64,000 nt of DNA from SAR86 cluster bacterium (GCA_023703575.1 CP097969.1:1211517-1275516), one strand, 5' to 3'; positions 36,704-46,134 are shown, counted from the stretch's first letter. A program made the numbers and translations. Notes: a model not told the origin generated them from the sequence alone.

Positions 36704-37236
36704 TATCCTTTCTCAATTTGATTGAATTGCAATTCAACAGGTGTTGATCGACCAAAAATCAATACAGCGACTCTAACCTTACTTTTTTCGTAATTAACTT
36801 CTTCAACAACTCCACTGAAGTCATTAAAAGGTCCATCGACTACTCTTACCATTTCACCCGGTTCGAAAGAAACTTTCGGTTTGGTGATGTCTGATCCCTG
36901 TTCAAGTTGTTGAATAATTCCTTGCGCTTCGACATTTGAAAGTGGAGATGGTTTATCTTTCGTACCTCCTATGAATCCCATGACACGTGGAGTATCTTTG
37001 ACGAGGTGCCAGCTATCATCGTTTAGTTCCATATTTACCAAAACGTAACCAGGGAAAAATTTCCTTTGAGTTTTCCTCTCTTGACCACCTTTCATTTCAA
37101 CGACTTCTTCAGATGGGACCATTATCTCTCCAAATAAATCATCCATTCCCAGTCTTTCAATTCTCTCAATTAAAGCTTCTCTCACTTTAGTCTCATATCC
37201 AGAATAAGCATGTATTACGTACCACTGTTTTTCCAT
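36703..37236 (-). CDS. nusG: Transcription termination/antitermination factor NusG
   Basis: 177 residues (E. coli 181) from ATG at 37236 ([20 protein letters not shown]). An upstream in-frame ATG lies inside secE and is rejected. NGN domain 1-115, KOW domain about 125-177 ([20 protein letters not shown]). It couples RNA polymerase to Rho and to S10 on the ribosome. Two nucleotides after secE. Confidence 0.96.
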   Translation of the reverse strand: MEKQWYVIHAYSGYETKVREALIERIERLGMDDLFGEIMVPSEEVVEMKGGQERKTQRKFFPGYVLVNMELNDDSWHLVKDTPRVMGFIGGTKDKPSPLSNVEAQGIIQQLEQGSDITKPKVSFEPGEMVRVVDGPFNDFSGVVEEVNYEKSKVRVAVLIFGRSTPVELQFNQIEKG

Positions 37237-37238
37237 GT

Positions 37239-37595
37239 TTATCCTAATAAAGCTGCTGTTGCCCAACCAAACAAGGAATCAAGTCCCCAGAGGATAAGAG
37301 CTGCTATTGTTATTGCCACCAAGACAATGAGAGTAGTTTGAGTTGTTTCAGTCCTGGTGGGCCAAACTACTCTTCGAATCTCAGTTCTTGAATCTATTAC
37401 TGTTTTAAGGGCCTCTTTACCTTCTTGAGTTGTAGTTAAAATAAAGAGACCTAAACTAGATATAACTATCACTCCTATTACCCTGTAAAGAAGTGGTTCT
37501 TGAAAATAATAAGAATTACCGTATATGGCTAGACCCACAACAGCGAGGCCAACAATCCAACGGATATAATTTTGCATTCTAATACTATTTCCCAT
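37239..37595 (-). CDS. secE: Preprotein translocase subunit SecE
   Basis: 118 residues with three membrane segments (about 8-26, 34-53 and 84-115) and the conserved cytoplasmic amphipathic stretch [20 protein letters not shown] before the last. The three-helix form is the gammaproteobacterial type. Start may be at 37595 ([10 protein letters not shown]) or six codons later at 37577; neither has a clear Shine-Dalgarno. It clamps the two halves of SecY. Confidence 0.93.
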   Translation of the reverse strand: MGNSIRMQNYIRWIVGLAVVGLAIYGNSYYFQEPLLYRVIGVIVISSLGLFILTTTQEGKEALKTVIDSRTEIRRVVWPTRTETTQTTLIVLVAITIAALILWGLDSLFGWATAALLG

Positions 37596-37622
37596 TTTAT
37601 AAGGCTAAGCTCTTTGGCTGAG

Positions 37623-37698
37623 TGGCAGGCCAGGAGGGAATCGAACCCCCAACCTACGGTTTTGGAGACCGTCGCTCTGCCAATTGAGCTACTGGCCT
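37623..37698 (-). tRNA. tRNA-Trp (CCA)
   Basis: A 76-nt cloverleaf on the minus strand: acceptor AGGCCAG/CTGGCCT, D-arm AGCTCAATTGGCAGAGC, anticodon loop CTCCAAA, T-arm GGGGGTTCGATTCCCTC, and encoded 3' CCA. It begins one base after the tuf stop codon and ends 27 bp before secE, so it must be cut out of a tuf-secE transcript. Confidence 0.97.
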
Positions 37699-37699
37699 A

Positions 37700-38884
37700 C
37701 TAATCAATTATTTTAGTAACTACTCCAGAACCAACTGTTCTTCCACCTTCTCTTATTGCGAAGTTCATTCCATCTTCCATTGCAATTGGAGAAATTAGTT
37801 CTACAGTCATATCTATATTGTCACCAGGCATGACCATCTCGACACCTTCTGGGAGCTCTACAGCTCCTGTTACGTCAGTAGTTCTTACATAGAATTGTGG
37901 TCTATATCCTTTGAAGAAAGGTGTGTGTCGTCCTCCTTCTTCTTTAGATAAAACATAAACAGTAGCTTCAAACTTAGTGTGAGGATTAATAGCTCCCGGC
38001 TTAGTGAGAACCTGTCCTCTTTCAACAGCATCTCTCTCAGTTCCTCTTAAAAGGATACCGACATTTTCTCCTGCCTTACCTTCGTCTAAGAGCTTTCTGA
38101 ACATTTCAACGCCTGTACAAACAGTCTTTTGAGTATCACGTATACCAACGATTTCTATCTCTTCGTTTACTTTAATTTCACCTCTTTCTATTCTGCCTGT
38201 TACAACTGTTCCACGACCTTGTATTGTGAATATATCTTCAATAGGCATTAAAAAAGGTTTATCAGTGTCTCTAACAGGCTCAGGGACAAAATCATCCAAT
38301 GCTTGAACTAGCTCTTGTATTTTTGCAGCATATTCTGCATCTCCTTCAAGGGCTTTCAATGCAGATCCTACAATTACAGGAGTATCATCGCCGGGGAAGT
38401 CATACTCTGTTAATAGTTCTCTTACTTCCATTTCAACTAATTCGATTAATTCAGCATCATCGACCATATCAGCTTTGTTTAAAAATACTACTATATGAGG
38501 CACTCCGACCTGTCTAGCTAAAAGTATGTGCTCCCTAGTTTGAGGCATGGGACCGTCTGCAGCATTCACTACTAGTATTGCACCATCCATTTGAGCGGCA
38601 CCTGTGATCATGTTTTTGATATAGTCGGCGTGACCAGGGCAGTCTACGTGAGCATAATGTCTTGATTCAGAATCATATTCAACATGAGAGGTAGATATAG
38701 TAATACCACGTTCTTTTTCTTCTGGTGCATTATCAATACCATCAAAGGCAATTGCTTCTCCACCTAGAGCTTCAGCTTGAACTTTCGTTATTGCAGCAGT
38801 TAAAGTTGTTTTACCATGATCAACGTGTCCAATTGTACCCACATTGACATGGGGTTTGGTTCTTTCAAATTTTTCTTTAGCCAT
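37700..38884 (-). CDS. tuf: Elongation factor Tu
   Basis: 394 residues as in E. coli. P-loop GHVDHGKT spans 19-26; DCPGHADY and NKADMVDD follow; domains 2 and 3 are complete (ends [11 protein letters not shown]). It brings aminoacyl-tRNA to the A site. It sits between tRNA-Thr(GGT) and tRNA-Trp upstream of secE, the tufB position. It is the only tuf in the window. The leader of 31 nt to the tRNA-Thr end suggests co-transcription and processing. Confidence 0.98.
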   Translation of the reverse strand: MAKEKFERTKPHVNVGTIGHVDHGKTTLTAAITKVQAEALGGEAIAFDGIDNAPEEKERGITISTSHVEYDSESRHYAHVDCPGHADYIKNMITGAAQMDGAILVVNAADGPMPQTREHILLARQVGVPHIVVFLNKADMVDDAELIELVEMEVRELLTEYDFPGDDTPVIVGSALKALEGDAEYAAKIQELVQALDDFVPEPVRDTDKPFLMPIEDIFTIQGRGTVVTGRIERGEIKVNEEIEIVGIRDTQKTVCTGVEMFRKLLDEGKAGENVGILLRGTERDAVERGQVLTKPGAINPHTKFEATVYVLSKEEGGRHTPFFKGYRPQFYVRTTDVTGAVELPEGVEMVMPGDNIDMTVELISPIAMEDGMNFAIREGGRTVGSGVVTKIID

Positions 38885-38915
38885 TTTTTTTCCCTAAAAT
38901 TAAATTACTATTACC

Positions 38916-38991
<76 letters not shown>

Positions 38992-39108
38992 AAAAACTAT
39001 ATTTTTGCTGCTTTTTTGGAGTGTAGAGTATTTTTTCTGATAAACAGAGAACAGAAAAGTCTATAAAATTTAACGAAATAAAAACTACAACCCAAAGCTC
39101 GGAGCGCT

Positions 39109-39137
39109 TTTATAGTATTTTTAGGCCTCTAATGCAA
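39109..39137 (-). promoter_or_regulatory. Sigma-70 promoter for tRNA-Thr(GGT)-tuf-tRNA-Trp-secE
   Basis: Minus strand TTGCAT (39132-39137), a 17-bp spacer, TATAAA (39109-39114), then AGCGCTCCGAGC. The GC-rich discriminator is typical of stringently controlled stable-RNA promoters. It gives a leader of about 110 nt before tRNA-Thr, in which no gene or further tRNA is seen. Confidence 0.7.
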
Positions 39138-39169
39138 GTATTTTCGCATCTTTTGGAGAGATTTTTTAG

Positions 39170-39254
<85 letters not shown>

Positions 39255-39282
39255 TATAAATTAGGTCAAAAAACAGCGCGCA

Positions 39283-39311
39283 ATTCTGTAACTGCAAGCT
39301 TACTATGTCAA
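39283..39311 (-). promoter_or_regulatory. Sigma-70 promoter of tRNA-Tyr
   Basis: Minus strand TTGACA (39306-39311), a 17-bp spacer, CAGAAT (39283-39288), then TGCGCGCTG. Consensus -35 and strongly GC-rich discriminator. Start would be near 39276, about 22 nt before the mature tRNA. Confidence 0.72.
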
Positions 39312-39345
39312 CTTAAATTACTTAAATTTCCAAAATTTTTAGGTT

Positions 39346-40149
39346 ATGAACAACAATTACATTCCTCTAAATATAGATTCGTTAAAAGGTTTCCTAGATA
39401 AAGATCTATTAGATTCAAATATAGAAATATTTATATCTCAATCTACAGGGTCCACTAATGAAGATGCAAAGAATTTCTTGTCAGAGCAATCATCTCTTTT
39501 ATCAGTCCATACGTCCGAGCAACAAGTTGCTGGAAAAGGCAGAAATGGTAAGAAATGGATTAGCCCAAAAGGAAAAAACATATACCTTTCTATCGGATGG
39601 CTATCTGGCCTAAAGTATTCGCAGCTTGATGGACTAAGTCTAGCTATTGGAACTATTCTTGCATCTAGCCTAAATAAATTTACTCAAAACCATATTGGAA
39701 TTAAGTGGCCAAATGACTTGTTGATTGAAAAAAAGAAGATCTCAGGAATCTTGATCGAAACTATTGATTTGAATAATCAAGTAGGAGTCATAATAGGTAT
39801 AGGCATAAATGTACATATGTCTGAGGAAGAAGGTAAAGAGATTGATCAGTCGTGGATTTCTTTAGATGAAGTGACTAACTCGAGAAATAATAGAAATGAG
39901 ATTATAGGGGATATTGTTAATAAGATATTTCAACTCACTTCTGTATATACCAGGGAAGGTTTTATGCCCTATAAATCAGACTATGAATCATTCGATATGC
40001 TTATAGGGAAAAAATGTAGCGTAAACATTGAAGGTATTGATAAAACTGTAGATGTCCTAGGTGTAAACAACAAAGGAGAAATGCTAGTTAAAGAAGGTTC
40101 ACAATATCTTACTCTTCGTTATGGCGAAGTTTCAATAAGAGAACTATAA
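39346..40149 (+). CDS. birA: Biotin-[acetyl-CoA-carboxylase] ligase, catalytic type
   Basis: 267 residues. The ligase core has the biotinyl-AMP loop as GKGRNGKKW (about 64-72), KWPNDLL (about 120) and KKISGILIE, then a small C-terminal SH3-like domain. It joins biotin to the biotin carboxyl carrier protein. The N-terminal winged helix of E. coli BirA (321 residues) is absent, so it should not repress a bio operon. It neighbours the tRNA/tuf cluster as birA does in E. coli. Confidence 0.93.
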   Translation: MNNNYIPLNIDSLKGFLDKDLLDSNIEIFISQSTGSTNEDAKNFLSEQSSLLSVHTSEQQVAGKGRNGKKWISPKGKNIYLSIGWLSGLKYSQLDGLSLAIGTILASSLNKFTQNHIGIKWPNDLLIEKKKISGILIETIDLNNQVGVIIGIGINVHMSEEEGKEIDQSWISLDEVTNSRNNRNEIIGDIVNKIFQLTSVYTREGFMPYKSDYESFDMLIGKKCSVNIEGIDKTVDVLGVNNKGEMLVKEGSQYLTLRYGEVSIREL

Positions 40150-40150
40150 T
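40145..40150 (+). promoter_or_regulatory. Probable -10 element for tRNA-Thr(TGT)
   Basis: A perfect TATAAT overlaps the end of birA and is followed by GCTCACCGCG. The tRNA begins at 40160, so the 5' leader would be only a few bases. The -35 position (TGGCGA at 40122-40127, 17-bp spacer) is poor. Confidence 0.45.
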
Positions 40151-40159
40151 GCTCACCGC

Positions 40160-40235
40160 GCTGGCGTAGCTCAGTTGGTAGAGCAGCTGATTTGTAATCA
40201 GCAGGTCGTAGGTTCAAATCCTATCGCCAGCTCCA
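40160..40235 (+). tRNA. tRNA-Thr (TGT)
   Basis: 76 nt with encoded CCA: acceptor GCTGGCG/CGCCAGC, anticodon stem GCTGA/TCAGC with loop TTTGTAA, T-arm GTAGGTTCAAATCCTAT. It corresponds to thrU of enterobacteria but lies on the strand opposite to the tRNA-Tyr/tRNA-Thr/tuf genes. It starts 10 bp after the birA stop. Confidence 0.97.
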
Positions 40236-40257
40236 TATGTGATGGATAAAAGTTATT

Positions 40258-40635
40258 TTATTCTTCAATTAGGTTTTCTGCTTGAAGCAGAACTTCTTCG
40301 GGAAGACTGAAACTTTCTCTTTTTATATTCCAACTTTCAAATATTTGGTTAGTCATTAATTGAGAGTAAAGATGGGGAAAAGGACTCTTTCTTTTTCCTT
40401 CATTAGGAAGAGGAGATTCATAGATTAATTGAGTTTCATCTATCTTATCTAAATTTAATTGTAAGAGTTGAAGAGAGTCTGATTCCTTGAAGAAAAAAGC
40501 CAATGTGACAGCTAATTGAGCAGCAGTTGATAAATGGATGAATCCATCTTGCTTATCTAAAGCCGTAGTAATTTGACCGGATTCCTTAGCCTCTTCCCAT
40601 TCATATTCTCTTAATATTTTGTACACATTATTCAT
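40258..40635 (-). CDS. DUF952 family protein
   Basis: 125 residues from ATG at 40635 (MNNVYKILREYEWEEAKESG). It has the DUF952 signature: an YKI start, DGFIHLSTAAQL, and FPHLYSQL. Function is unknown; the family is small, cytosolic and scattered in bacteria. An in-frame ATG at 40692 would add 19 residues not expected in the family. It converges on tRNA-Thr(TGT) with 22 bp between and lies 83 bp after the M28-like gene, so it may or may not belong to that leftward unit. Confidence 0.75.
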   Translation of the reverse strand: MNNVYKILREYEWEEAKESGQITTALDKQDGFIHLSTAAQLAVTLAFFFKESDSLQLLQLNLDKIDETQLIYESPLPNEGKRKSPFPHLYSQLMTNQIFESWNIKRESFSLPEEVLLQAENLIEE

Positions 40636-40718
40636 GAAATCTATCTCAAATCTAATACCATAAATCTCGCTTTCAATAAGCGAAAAGCTCAAAAAAGCGA
40701 ATGAATAATAAAGGTTTC

Positions 40719-41981
40719 TTAATCAGTAGCATTAGCCATATTTATAATCATATTCGTCATAAAGGAATTAAGTTTGATCAACTTTTCCATATCTATAGAG
40801 TCTGGCCATGTATCATCTGGATGATGAAAAAGAGGATTGCTTCCGAGTAATGAAATAAATTGGCCACCTCCATCATAAATATTTCTTGCTTCTCCGAGTG
40901 GCCTAGATGATACAGGCCAAGATATAATTTCATCTAAGTCTAAAGCCTTAAGTTGCTCCAAGCCTTTTTCCATATATTCTTTTGTAGAGGCTTGCCATAA
41001 TACCTGACCTTCTTTGGCAGCAAAATTAGCTCCCAGATGAACCCATGAAAAAGCATCTTTAACTAATGACGAATTTTTTTCTAAAAAATGATCCAATCCC
41101 AGATGACTTAATTCATGCCCAGTATTTGCAGTAAATATTACATTGCGGTTGGGCTGATTTTTGGATAGATATCTCATTGCATTTAACCAAATAGTTATTC
41201 CACCTCCTCTTTCTGAAGTACAAGTCCACCAGCCACTCTTCGGTGTCATGACAACTAAGGGGCTAAGCAATTGATCTTTTCCTTCTATCTTAGTTTGAAC
41301 ATTTATGGCATCAGAATTTTCATCAATTAATTCAACAGATACGCTTATCTGTTCATCTGCTTTTAATCCCATGAGCCACTCTCCCTCTTGCGTCGCTACC
41401 TGTAGGATAGGTGGTCCATATGGTTTTCTATAAGATTCAGCATTTAGGACAGCAAGTCCTGGAATGTTAGGAAAAACATCTGCAATAGCCACAATTGCAG
41501 GATGTTTATTTTTCTCTCTCGCTTCATTTAGTTTTATAGACGACTCGTCGTTAGTTGAAGAGCCATATTTAGTTATTGCAATTACATCATCCGTATTTAA
41601 AGATCCATGCGGGCCTTTAATTCCATTCGAGGAAGTGCTTCCACCGTCAAACATGGGCAATCCAATTGCAGTATGAGTGCCATTTGTAACCTCGCATTTA
41701 CCAGGAGTTCGCTTAATAAAATTAAAGGTATCTACTTCTGCAGTAAGGCCACATTTATTTATCTCATCCGCTAACCAATAAGCAGTTTCATTATCACCTT
41801 TAGTGCCTGTTCTATGAAGCTTAATGGAATCCCACTTTATGAGATCCTCCTCTATATTTTTTTTTATATTACTCAATTTAAATTTAATTTCTTTGGAGCC
41901 TAAATCAAGGATCAATCCTACAGATAAAAAAGATAAAAATTTTAAGAAACTTCTTTTGGTTAAAAGAAGATTATTCTTCAT
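40719..41981 (-). CDS. Secreted M28 (Zn aminopeptidase)-like protein with degenerate metal site
   Basis: 420 residues. The N-terminus TKRSFLKF followed by a hydrophobic stretch resembles a twin-arginine signal with Lys-Arg in place of Arg-Arg. The middle and C-terminal parts resemble M28 peptidases: NRNVIFTANTGHELSHLGLD stands where families have the EE(x)GLLGS element, and NPLFHHPDDTWPDSID matches the late His region. The usual HxD and DD(N) ligand segments appear replaced by PKSGWW and ERGGG. Catalysis by the normal two-zinc site is therefore doubtful. Its start overlaps the MarR gene by 11 bp. Confidence 0.55.
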   Translation of the reverse strand: MKNNLLLTKRSFLKFLSFLSVGLILDLGSKEIKFKLSNIKKNIEEDLIKWDSIKLHRTGTKGDNETAYWLADEINKCGLTAEVDTFNFIKRTPGKCEVTNGTHTAIGLPMFDGGSTSSNGIKGPHGSLNTDDVIAITKYGSSTNDESSIKLNEAREKNKHPAIVAIADVFPNIPGLAVLNAESYRKPYGPPILQVATQEGEWLMGLKADEQISVSVELIDENSDAINVQTKIEGKDQLLSPLVVMTPKSGWWTCTSERGGGITIWLNAMRYLSKNQPNRNVIFTANTGHELSHLGLDHFLEKNSSLVKDAFSWVHLGANFAAKEGQVLWQASTKEYMEKGLEQLKALDLDEIISWPVSSRPLGEARNIYDGGGQFISLLGSNPLFHHPDDTWPDSIDMEKLIKLNSFMTNMIINMANATD

Positions 41982-42474
41982 TCAGATATTCTTCTGGCTC
42001 TTCATTTAAGCCGCCGTAATCTAAAATCGGTGCTGCGTCTATTTCTTCTGCATCTATAAATCTTGCTACCCTTTGTAAGCAGGATACGATCATGCTTTGC
42101 TCCCAGTCATTTAAGCTGGAAAATTGTTCTTTGAATTTATCTTGTAAAACATCTGGTGATGATTCAAGTATCTCCAGTCCTTCTTCTGTGATGTTCAAAT
42201 ATTGAATCCTTTTATCATTTATACCCTTCTCTCTTGTAATTAGATCTCTGGATAAAAGTTTATTGATGACCGTTGCAATGGTTGTATGTCTCAAAGTTGT
42301 TATGTATGAAATATTACTTGGTGTGGTGTGTTTCTTACTAGCAATGATCTGCAGAACAATGTGTTGCGTTGGGGTAAGCTGAGATTTTTTTGCTAAAGAC
42401 AATGAATTTATTTCAGTAGCCCTCATTACCCGCCTAATTGCGACTAGCGCTTCTTCTAGATGATTATCTTCCAT
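41971..42474 (-). CDS. MarR-family regulator, EctR/CosR-like
   Basis: 167 residues. A winged-helix MarR core (LTPTQHIVLQIIASKKHTTP, then INKLLSRDLITREKGINDKR) is followed by a C-terminal LNDWEQSMIVSCLQRVARFI and an acidic DAEEIDAAPIL segment. As recalled from the families, this C-terminus is typical of EctR/CosR-type MarR repressors, which control compatible-solute genes in halophilic and marine gammaproteobacteria. The gene overlaps the BCCT transporter upstream and the M28-like gene downstream by 11 bp each, so all three are translationally coupled. Assignment to the CosR branch is inference. Confidence 0.75.
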   Translation of the reverse strand: MEDNHLEEALVAIRRVMRATEINSLSLAKKSQLTPTQHIVLQIIASKKHTTPSNISYITTLRHTTIATVINKLLSRDLITREKGINDKRIQYLNITEEGLEILESSPDVLQDKFKEQFSSLNDWEQSMIVSCLQRVARFIDAEEIDAAPILDYGGLNEEPEEYLNEE

Positions 42475-44053
42475 GCAAATCTTCCATTTTTTTTGAATCG
42501 TATACTTCTATATAGACTCCTCGCAACAAACTCAATGTTGAAGCTATCAATATAAATACAAATGGCAATGCCATTGATATTGCACCCGACTGAATTGCTG
42601 ATAAAGCATAAGAACCTCCTCCAACCAATAACACTATCGCTATTAAGCCCTGAATTATTGCCCAGATTACTCTTTGTTTACTTGAATTATTATCTTGCCC
42701 TCCGGAAGTTATCGTATCAATGACCAAAGAGCCTGAATCAGATGAGGTCACAAAAAAGAGAACCAACATAAAGAGAGCAAATAAGCTTGTGAACGTGGGT
42801 AAGAATAAATTATCTAACATGTAAAAAAGTACGAGGGAAATATCGCTTACGGGCTCACTTAACCTACCTATTCCTTCTTCAAATTGAAAAATTGCTGCTC
42901 CACCAAATGAAGAAAACCAAATTAAATTGAATATTAGAGGTACAAACATGACTACAGTTAAAAATTCCCTAATCGTTCTTCCTTTAGAAATACGAGCAAT
43001 AAACATTCCTACAAAAGGAGACCAAGATATCCACCATGCCCAATAAAATATTGTCCAATCTTGATACCAATCTCTATCTTCAGGTCTATCCCAATTGCTA
43101 AGAAATACTATATCCTGAAAATATGCCATTAAATTTACTCCGTAAGAAGAGATTATTTGATAGGTTGGTCCTGCAAGAACTACAAAAAGTAGTAACAGTA
43201 TAGCCAAGGCTATATTTAAATTGCTTAAAATACGCACCCCTTTATCAAGGCCTCTATAAACAGAAAAAATTACTACTGAGGAAATAAAAATAATGACCAA
43301 AGATTGACTGACTAAATTATTAGGTAAATTGAATAAATAAAATAAACCTGAAGATGCTTGCTGTGCACCCAATCCTAGGGAAGTAGCTAAACCAAATAAA
43401 GTAGCCAAAACAGCTATTATGTCAATAAAGTCTCCTTGCCATCCCCAAATTTTATTACCAAGAAGGGGGAAAAATATTGAACGAATAGTTAAAGGTAATT
43501 TCCAGTTATAACAAAAGAACGCAAGTGACAGTCCTATGATTGCATAAACAGACCAACCATTTATTCCCCAGTGAAAAATTGTTGCGCTAAAAGCTAATCT
43601 CCGCGCTTCTTCAGTATCTGGAGTAATATTTAATGGCGTTCCAAAGACTCCAGTGTAGTAAGAAAGAGGTTCAGCAGCTCCATAAAAAGTCATTCCTATA
43701 CCCACACCCGCCGCGAATAACATGCAAATCCATGATAAAAAACTAAATTCTGGAGATGTATCTTTTCCACCGAGTTTAATCTTTCCGAAAGGGGATACAA
43801 TTAAAAAGAAAATTATGAAGGTAAAAGACAACATTGAAACTGTAAATAAAGTATCAAACTGACTGACAACAAATTGTCTGCTATTTGAAAGAAAGGTATT
43901 TGAAGCTTCTGGGAAAATTAATACCAAACAAGAAAAAAGAATTGCCAACCCAGAGCTGATTAAGAAAACAGGAAAATTGACATCTAAACCTAAAAATTTT
44001 TTCTTCTTAGGTCCTATTATAGAAGTTGAGGCATTATTTAAATTTTGATTCAT
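42464..44053 (-). CDS. BCCT-family betaine/choline/carnitine-type transporter
   Basis: 529 residues, twelve predicted membrane helices. It carries the BCCT signature around WTIFYWAWWISWSPFVGMF with following ISKGRTIREF, plus the Gly-rich GLATSLGLGAQQASSG helix. Family members import betaine, choline, carnitine, ectoine or DMSP with Na+ or H+. The Trp-rich substrate box (WAWWISW) is present; the substrate cannot be fixed from sequence. It follows the TPR-sulfotransferase by 8 bp and overlaps the MarR regulator, pointing to osmotic control. Confidence 0.92.
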   Translation of the reverse strand: MNQNLNNASTSIIGPKKKKFLGLDVNFPVFLISSGLAILFSCLVLIFPEASNTFLSNSRQFVVSQFDTLFTVSMLSFTFIIFFLIVSPFGKIKLGGKDTSPEFSFLSWICMLFAAGVGIGMTFYGAAEPLSYYTGVFGTPLNITPDTEEARRLAFSATIFHWGINGWSVYAIIGLSLAFFCYNWKLPLTIRSIFFPLLGNKIWGWQGDFIDIIAVLATLFGLATSLGLGAQQASSGLFYLFNLPNNLVSQSLVIIFISSVVIFSVYRGLDKGVRILSNLNIALAILLLLFVVLAGPTYQIISSYGVNLMAYFQDIVFLSNWDRPEDRDWYQDWTIFYWAWWISWSPFVGMFIARISKGRTIREFLTVVMFVPLIFNLIWFSSFGGAAIFQFEEGIGRLSEPVSDISLVLFYMLDNLFLPTFTSLFALFMLVLFFVTSSDSGSLVIDTITSGGQDNNSSKQRVIWAIIQGLIAIVLLVGGGSYALSAIQSGAISMALPFVFILIASTLSLLRGVYIEVYDSKKMEDLHGR

Positions 44054-44061
44054 ATAATCCT

Positions 44062-46092
44062 CTATTGAGTGATATGTGCAATATCTTCTGACTTAAGAAG
44101 ATCTTGATCTAGAGTTTTAACTAGTGGCTTTAAATATTTAGCATAAGGCTTCCATCTACCCATACCTTCTTTGTTTACAGGTTTTCTGACTTGCTCGGAA
44201 CTAGCAGTCCTTACTGATCTCTCAGTTTCATAAAAGGAAATACATTCCTCTTCAAAAGGTAACTCAAGAAATTCAAGGATGTTGGAAACTTGTCCCTCAA
44301 GATCTTCTACTACATCTTCATTATTTACTCTCAGTATCTTGCCCGGAAGAACAGAATCCCAATGATTCATAAGTTTGATATAACTATTATAGTAGCTTCC
44401 AGCTTCCTCAAGTCCGTATGTAAACTCTTGTCCCTGTGCAAAAAGTTGTTTAAACATACTGAAACAACAGTCGAGAGGATATCTTCTTGCATCAATAATT
44501 TTTGCATTTGGCATGATCAAATGAATTAATCCAATGTGCCTGAAATTATTGGGCATTTTATCTGTAAAAAAAGGAGCATCTTTTCTGTGCATCCTTGTAT
44601 CTTCAATGAAGTTTCTACCTAATTCTTTTCTTTGATTAAGATTAAGGGATTTCATACTTTTTGGATAATTGCCAAATTTTCCATAAATATCATCACCTCT
44701 TAGACTTTGTGCAATTGAGAGGATATTTGGAAGTTCCAATGTACCATCTATCATCGAGTGTGATGCTAAGATCTGCTCTATCAAGGTGGATCCCGCTCTA
44801 GGCAAACCTAGTATAAATATCGGATCTTTAGTTTGATATCCTCCGTCGCCTAAATCTTTGAAAAAGGAATCATCACATACATCTATTTGAGCATTTAATT
44901 CATTGTCCATTCTTTCAATAGAATATTGACTTTGATCTCTCTTAATTTGATTGCCTCTTACTAAATGATGAAAGGCTTCCTCAAATTCACCATTTACTTC
45001 GCATCCTTGAGCTAGAGCGAAATGAAAATAAGCTTTATCTCTCAATGATAAATCTACTCTCATAACTTGACTCCTCATTTCGTCTAATTCTTTTTTAGTG
45101 AATGCATAAGTCTTTAGATTCGATAAGGAAAAATATGCTTCACCATGATCTGGTTTAACTTTATAGGAAGACTTGTAACTTTTAATTGCTTGCTCAGTCC
45201 TACCCAGTGTTTTTTCAGCATGCCCTCTGGAAGTCAAAACACTAAAGTTAAAAGGGTTTTTATCTAATATATCATTTAGCAAGCTAATAGCTTCTTCGTG
45301 GCCACCATTTTGCATTATTTCACTAGCCTTTTGTGCTTGATAATTTAAATTATCAGGATATTGATCACATAAAATATCGACCTGTTCTATGGTTTTAGAA
45401 AACTTTTGTTTTTTTCTTAGGATGCCAGCATATTTAAGCCTTAAATCGCCATCATCTGGTTTAAATTCAACAGCCTTCTCAAGCAAGAATTCAGCATCAT
45501 CAAAATAACCTAGTCTATTAGCTATTTCAGCAAGCAAAGACATTGCATAAGTATGAGTTGGATTTTGTTTAAGGAAAGCTCTGCATTTTGTTTCAGCTAA
45601 CCCTAATCTTCCTTCATTAAGAATCTGGTCTATATATAAGAGTGGACCTGGTAAAGATTTTAATTTTTCTATCTGGCTAGAAGCGTGATCAGCTGCTGGT
45701 TGATTATTATTTTTTAGGAAGTATTGATAAAGAAAATTCCATGAAGCAAGTAGTGCAGGATTGAGCTCACATGCCTGCCTGTAGTGGTTAACCGCCTTCT
45801 CTTCATTGCCCATGTCTCTATAAAGATGGGCAAGTTCTTGATAAGCGCGGCCCATATCGGGAGCATTAACTAGCAGTTGCTCAATATATTTTTTTGATTC
45901 CTCAAATTTTCTTAAATATCTTGCTGAAACACTTGCGAGATACAAGCAATCAATATTTTTGGGATGTTCTTTAAGTACTATAGATAATAAATTATAAGCA
46001 TCCTGAAAACGGCTTTCTTTAACTGCCTGAGTTGCATCGTTCAAATCAATTGCAAAAGAAGTATCGTCAGTACTGAATTTATGTTCATCCAT
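44062..46092 (-). CDS. TPR-repeat protein with C-terminal sulfotransferase domain
   Basis: 676 residues. About 10-400 is a row of TPR helices (NPALLASWNFLYQYFLKNN, KPDHGEAYFSLSNL). About 425-670 is a Sulfotransfer_3-type domain. Its 5'-phosphosulfate loop is LGLPRAGSTLIEQILASHS; the 3'-phosphate region contains FTDKMPNNFRHIGL and ARRYPLDCCFSMF. It would move sulfate from PAPS to an unknown acceptor. There is no signal peptide. It heads the set with the BCCT transporter, MarR regulator and M28-like protein. No Shine-Dalgarno is seen before its ATG. Confidence 0.85.
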   Translation of the reverse strand: MDEHKFSTDDTSFAIDLNDATQAVKESRFQDAYNLLSIVLKEHPKNIDCLYLASVSARYLRKFEESKKYIEQLLVNAPDMGRAYQELAHLYRDMGNEEKAVNHYRQACELNPALLASWNFLYQYFLKNNNQPAADHASSQIEKLKSLPGPLLYIDQILNEGRLGLAETKCRAFLKQNPTHTYAMSLLAEIANRLGYFDDAEFLLEKAVEFKPDDGDLRLKYAGILRKKQKFSKTIEQVDILCDQYPDNLNYQAQKASEIMQNGGHEEAISLLNDILDKNPFNFSVLTSRGHAEKTLGRTEQAIKSYKSSYKVKPDHGEAYFSLSNLKTYAFTKKELDEMRSQVMRVDLSLRDKAYFHFALAQGCEVNGEFEEAFHHLVRGNQIKRDQSQYSIERMDNELNAQIDVCDDSFFKDLGDGGYQTKDPIFILGLPRAGSTLIEQILASHSMIDGTLELPNILSIAQSLRGDDIYGKFGNYPKSMKSLNLNQRKELGRNFIEDTRMHRKDAPFFTDKMPNNFRHIGLIHLIMPNAKIIDARRYPLDCCFSMFKQLFAQGQEFTYGLEEAGSYYNSYIKLMNHWDSVLPGKILRVNNEDVVEDLEGQVSNILEFLELPFEEECISFYETERSVRTASSEQVRKPVNKEGMGRWKPYAKYLKPLVKTLDQDLLKSEDIAHITQ

Positions 46093-46134
46093 ATTTTTTT
46101 ATGATTTCAAATTCCATTATTTTAATTTGATTAA

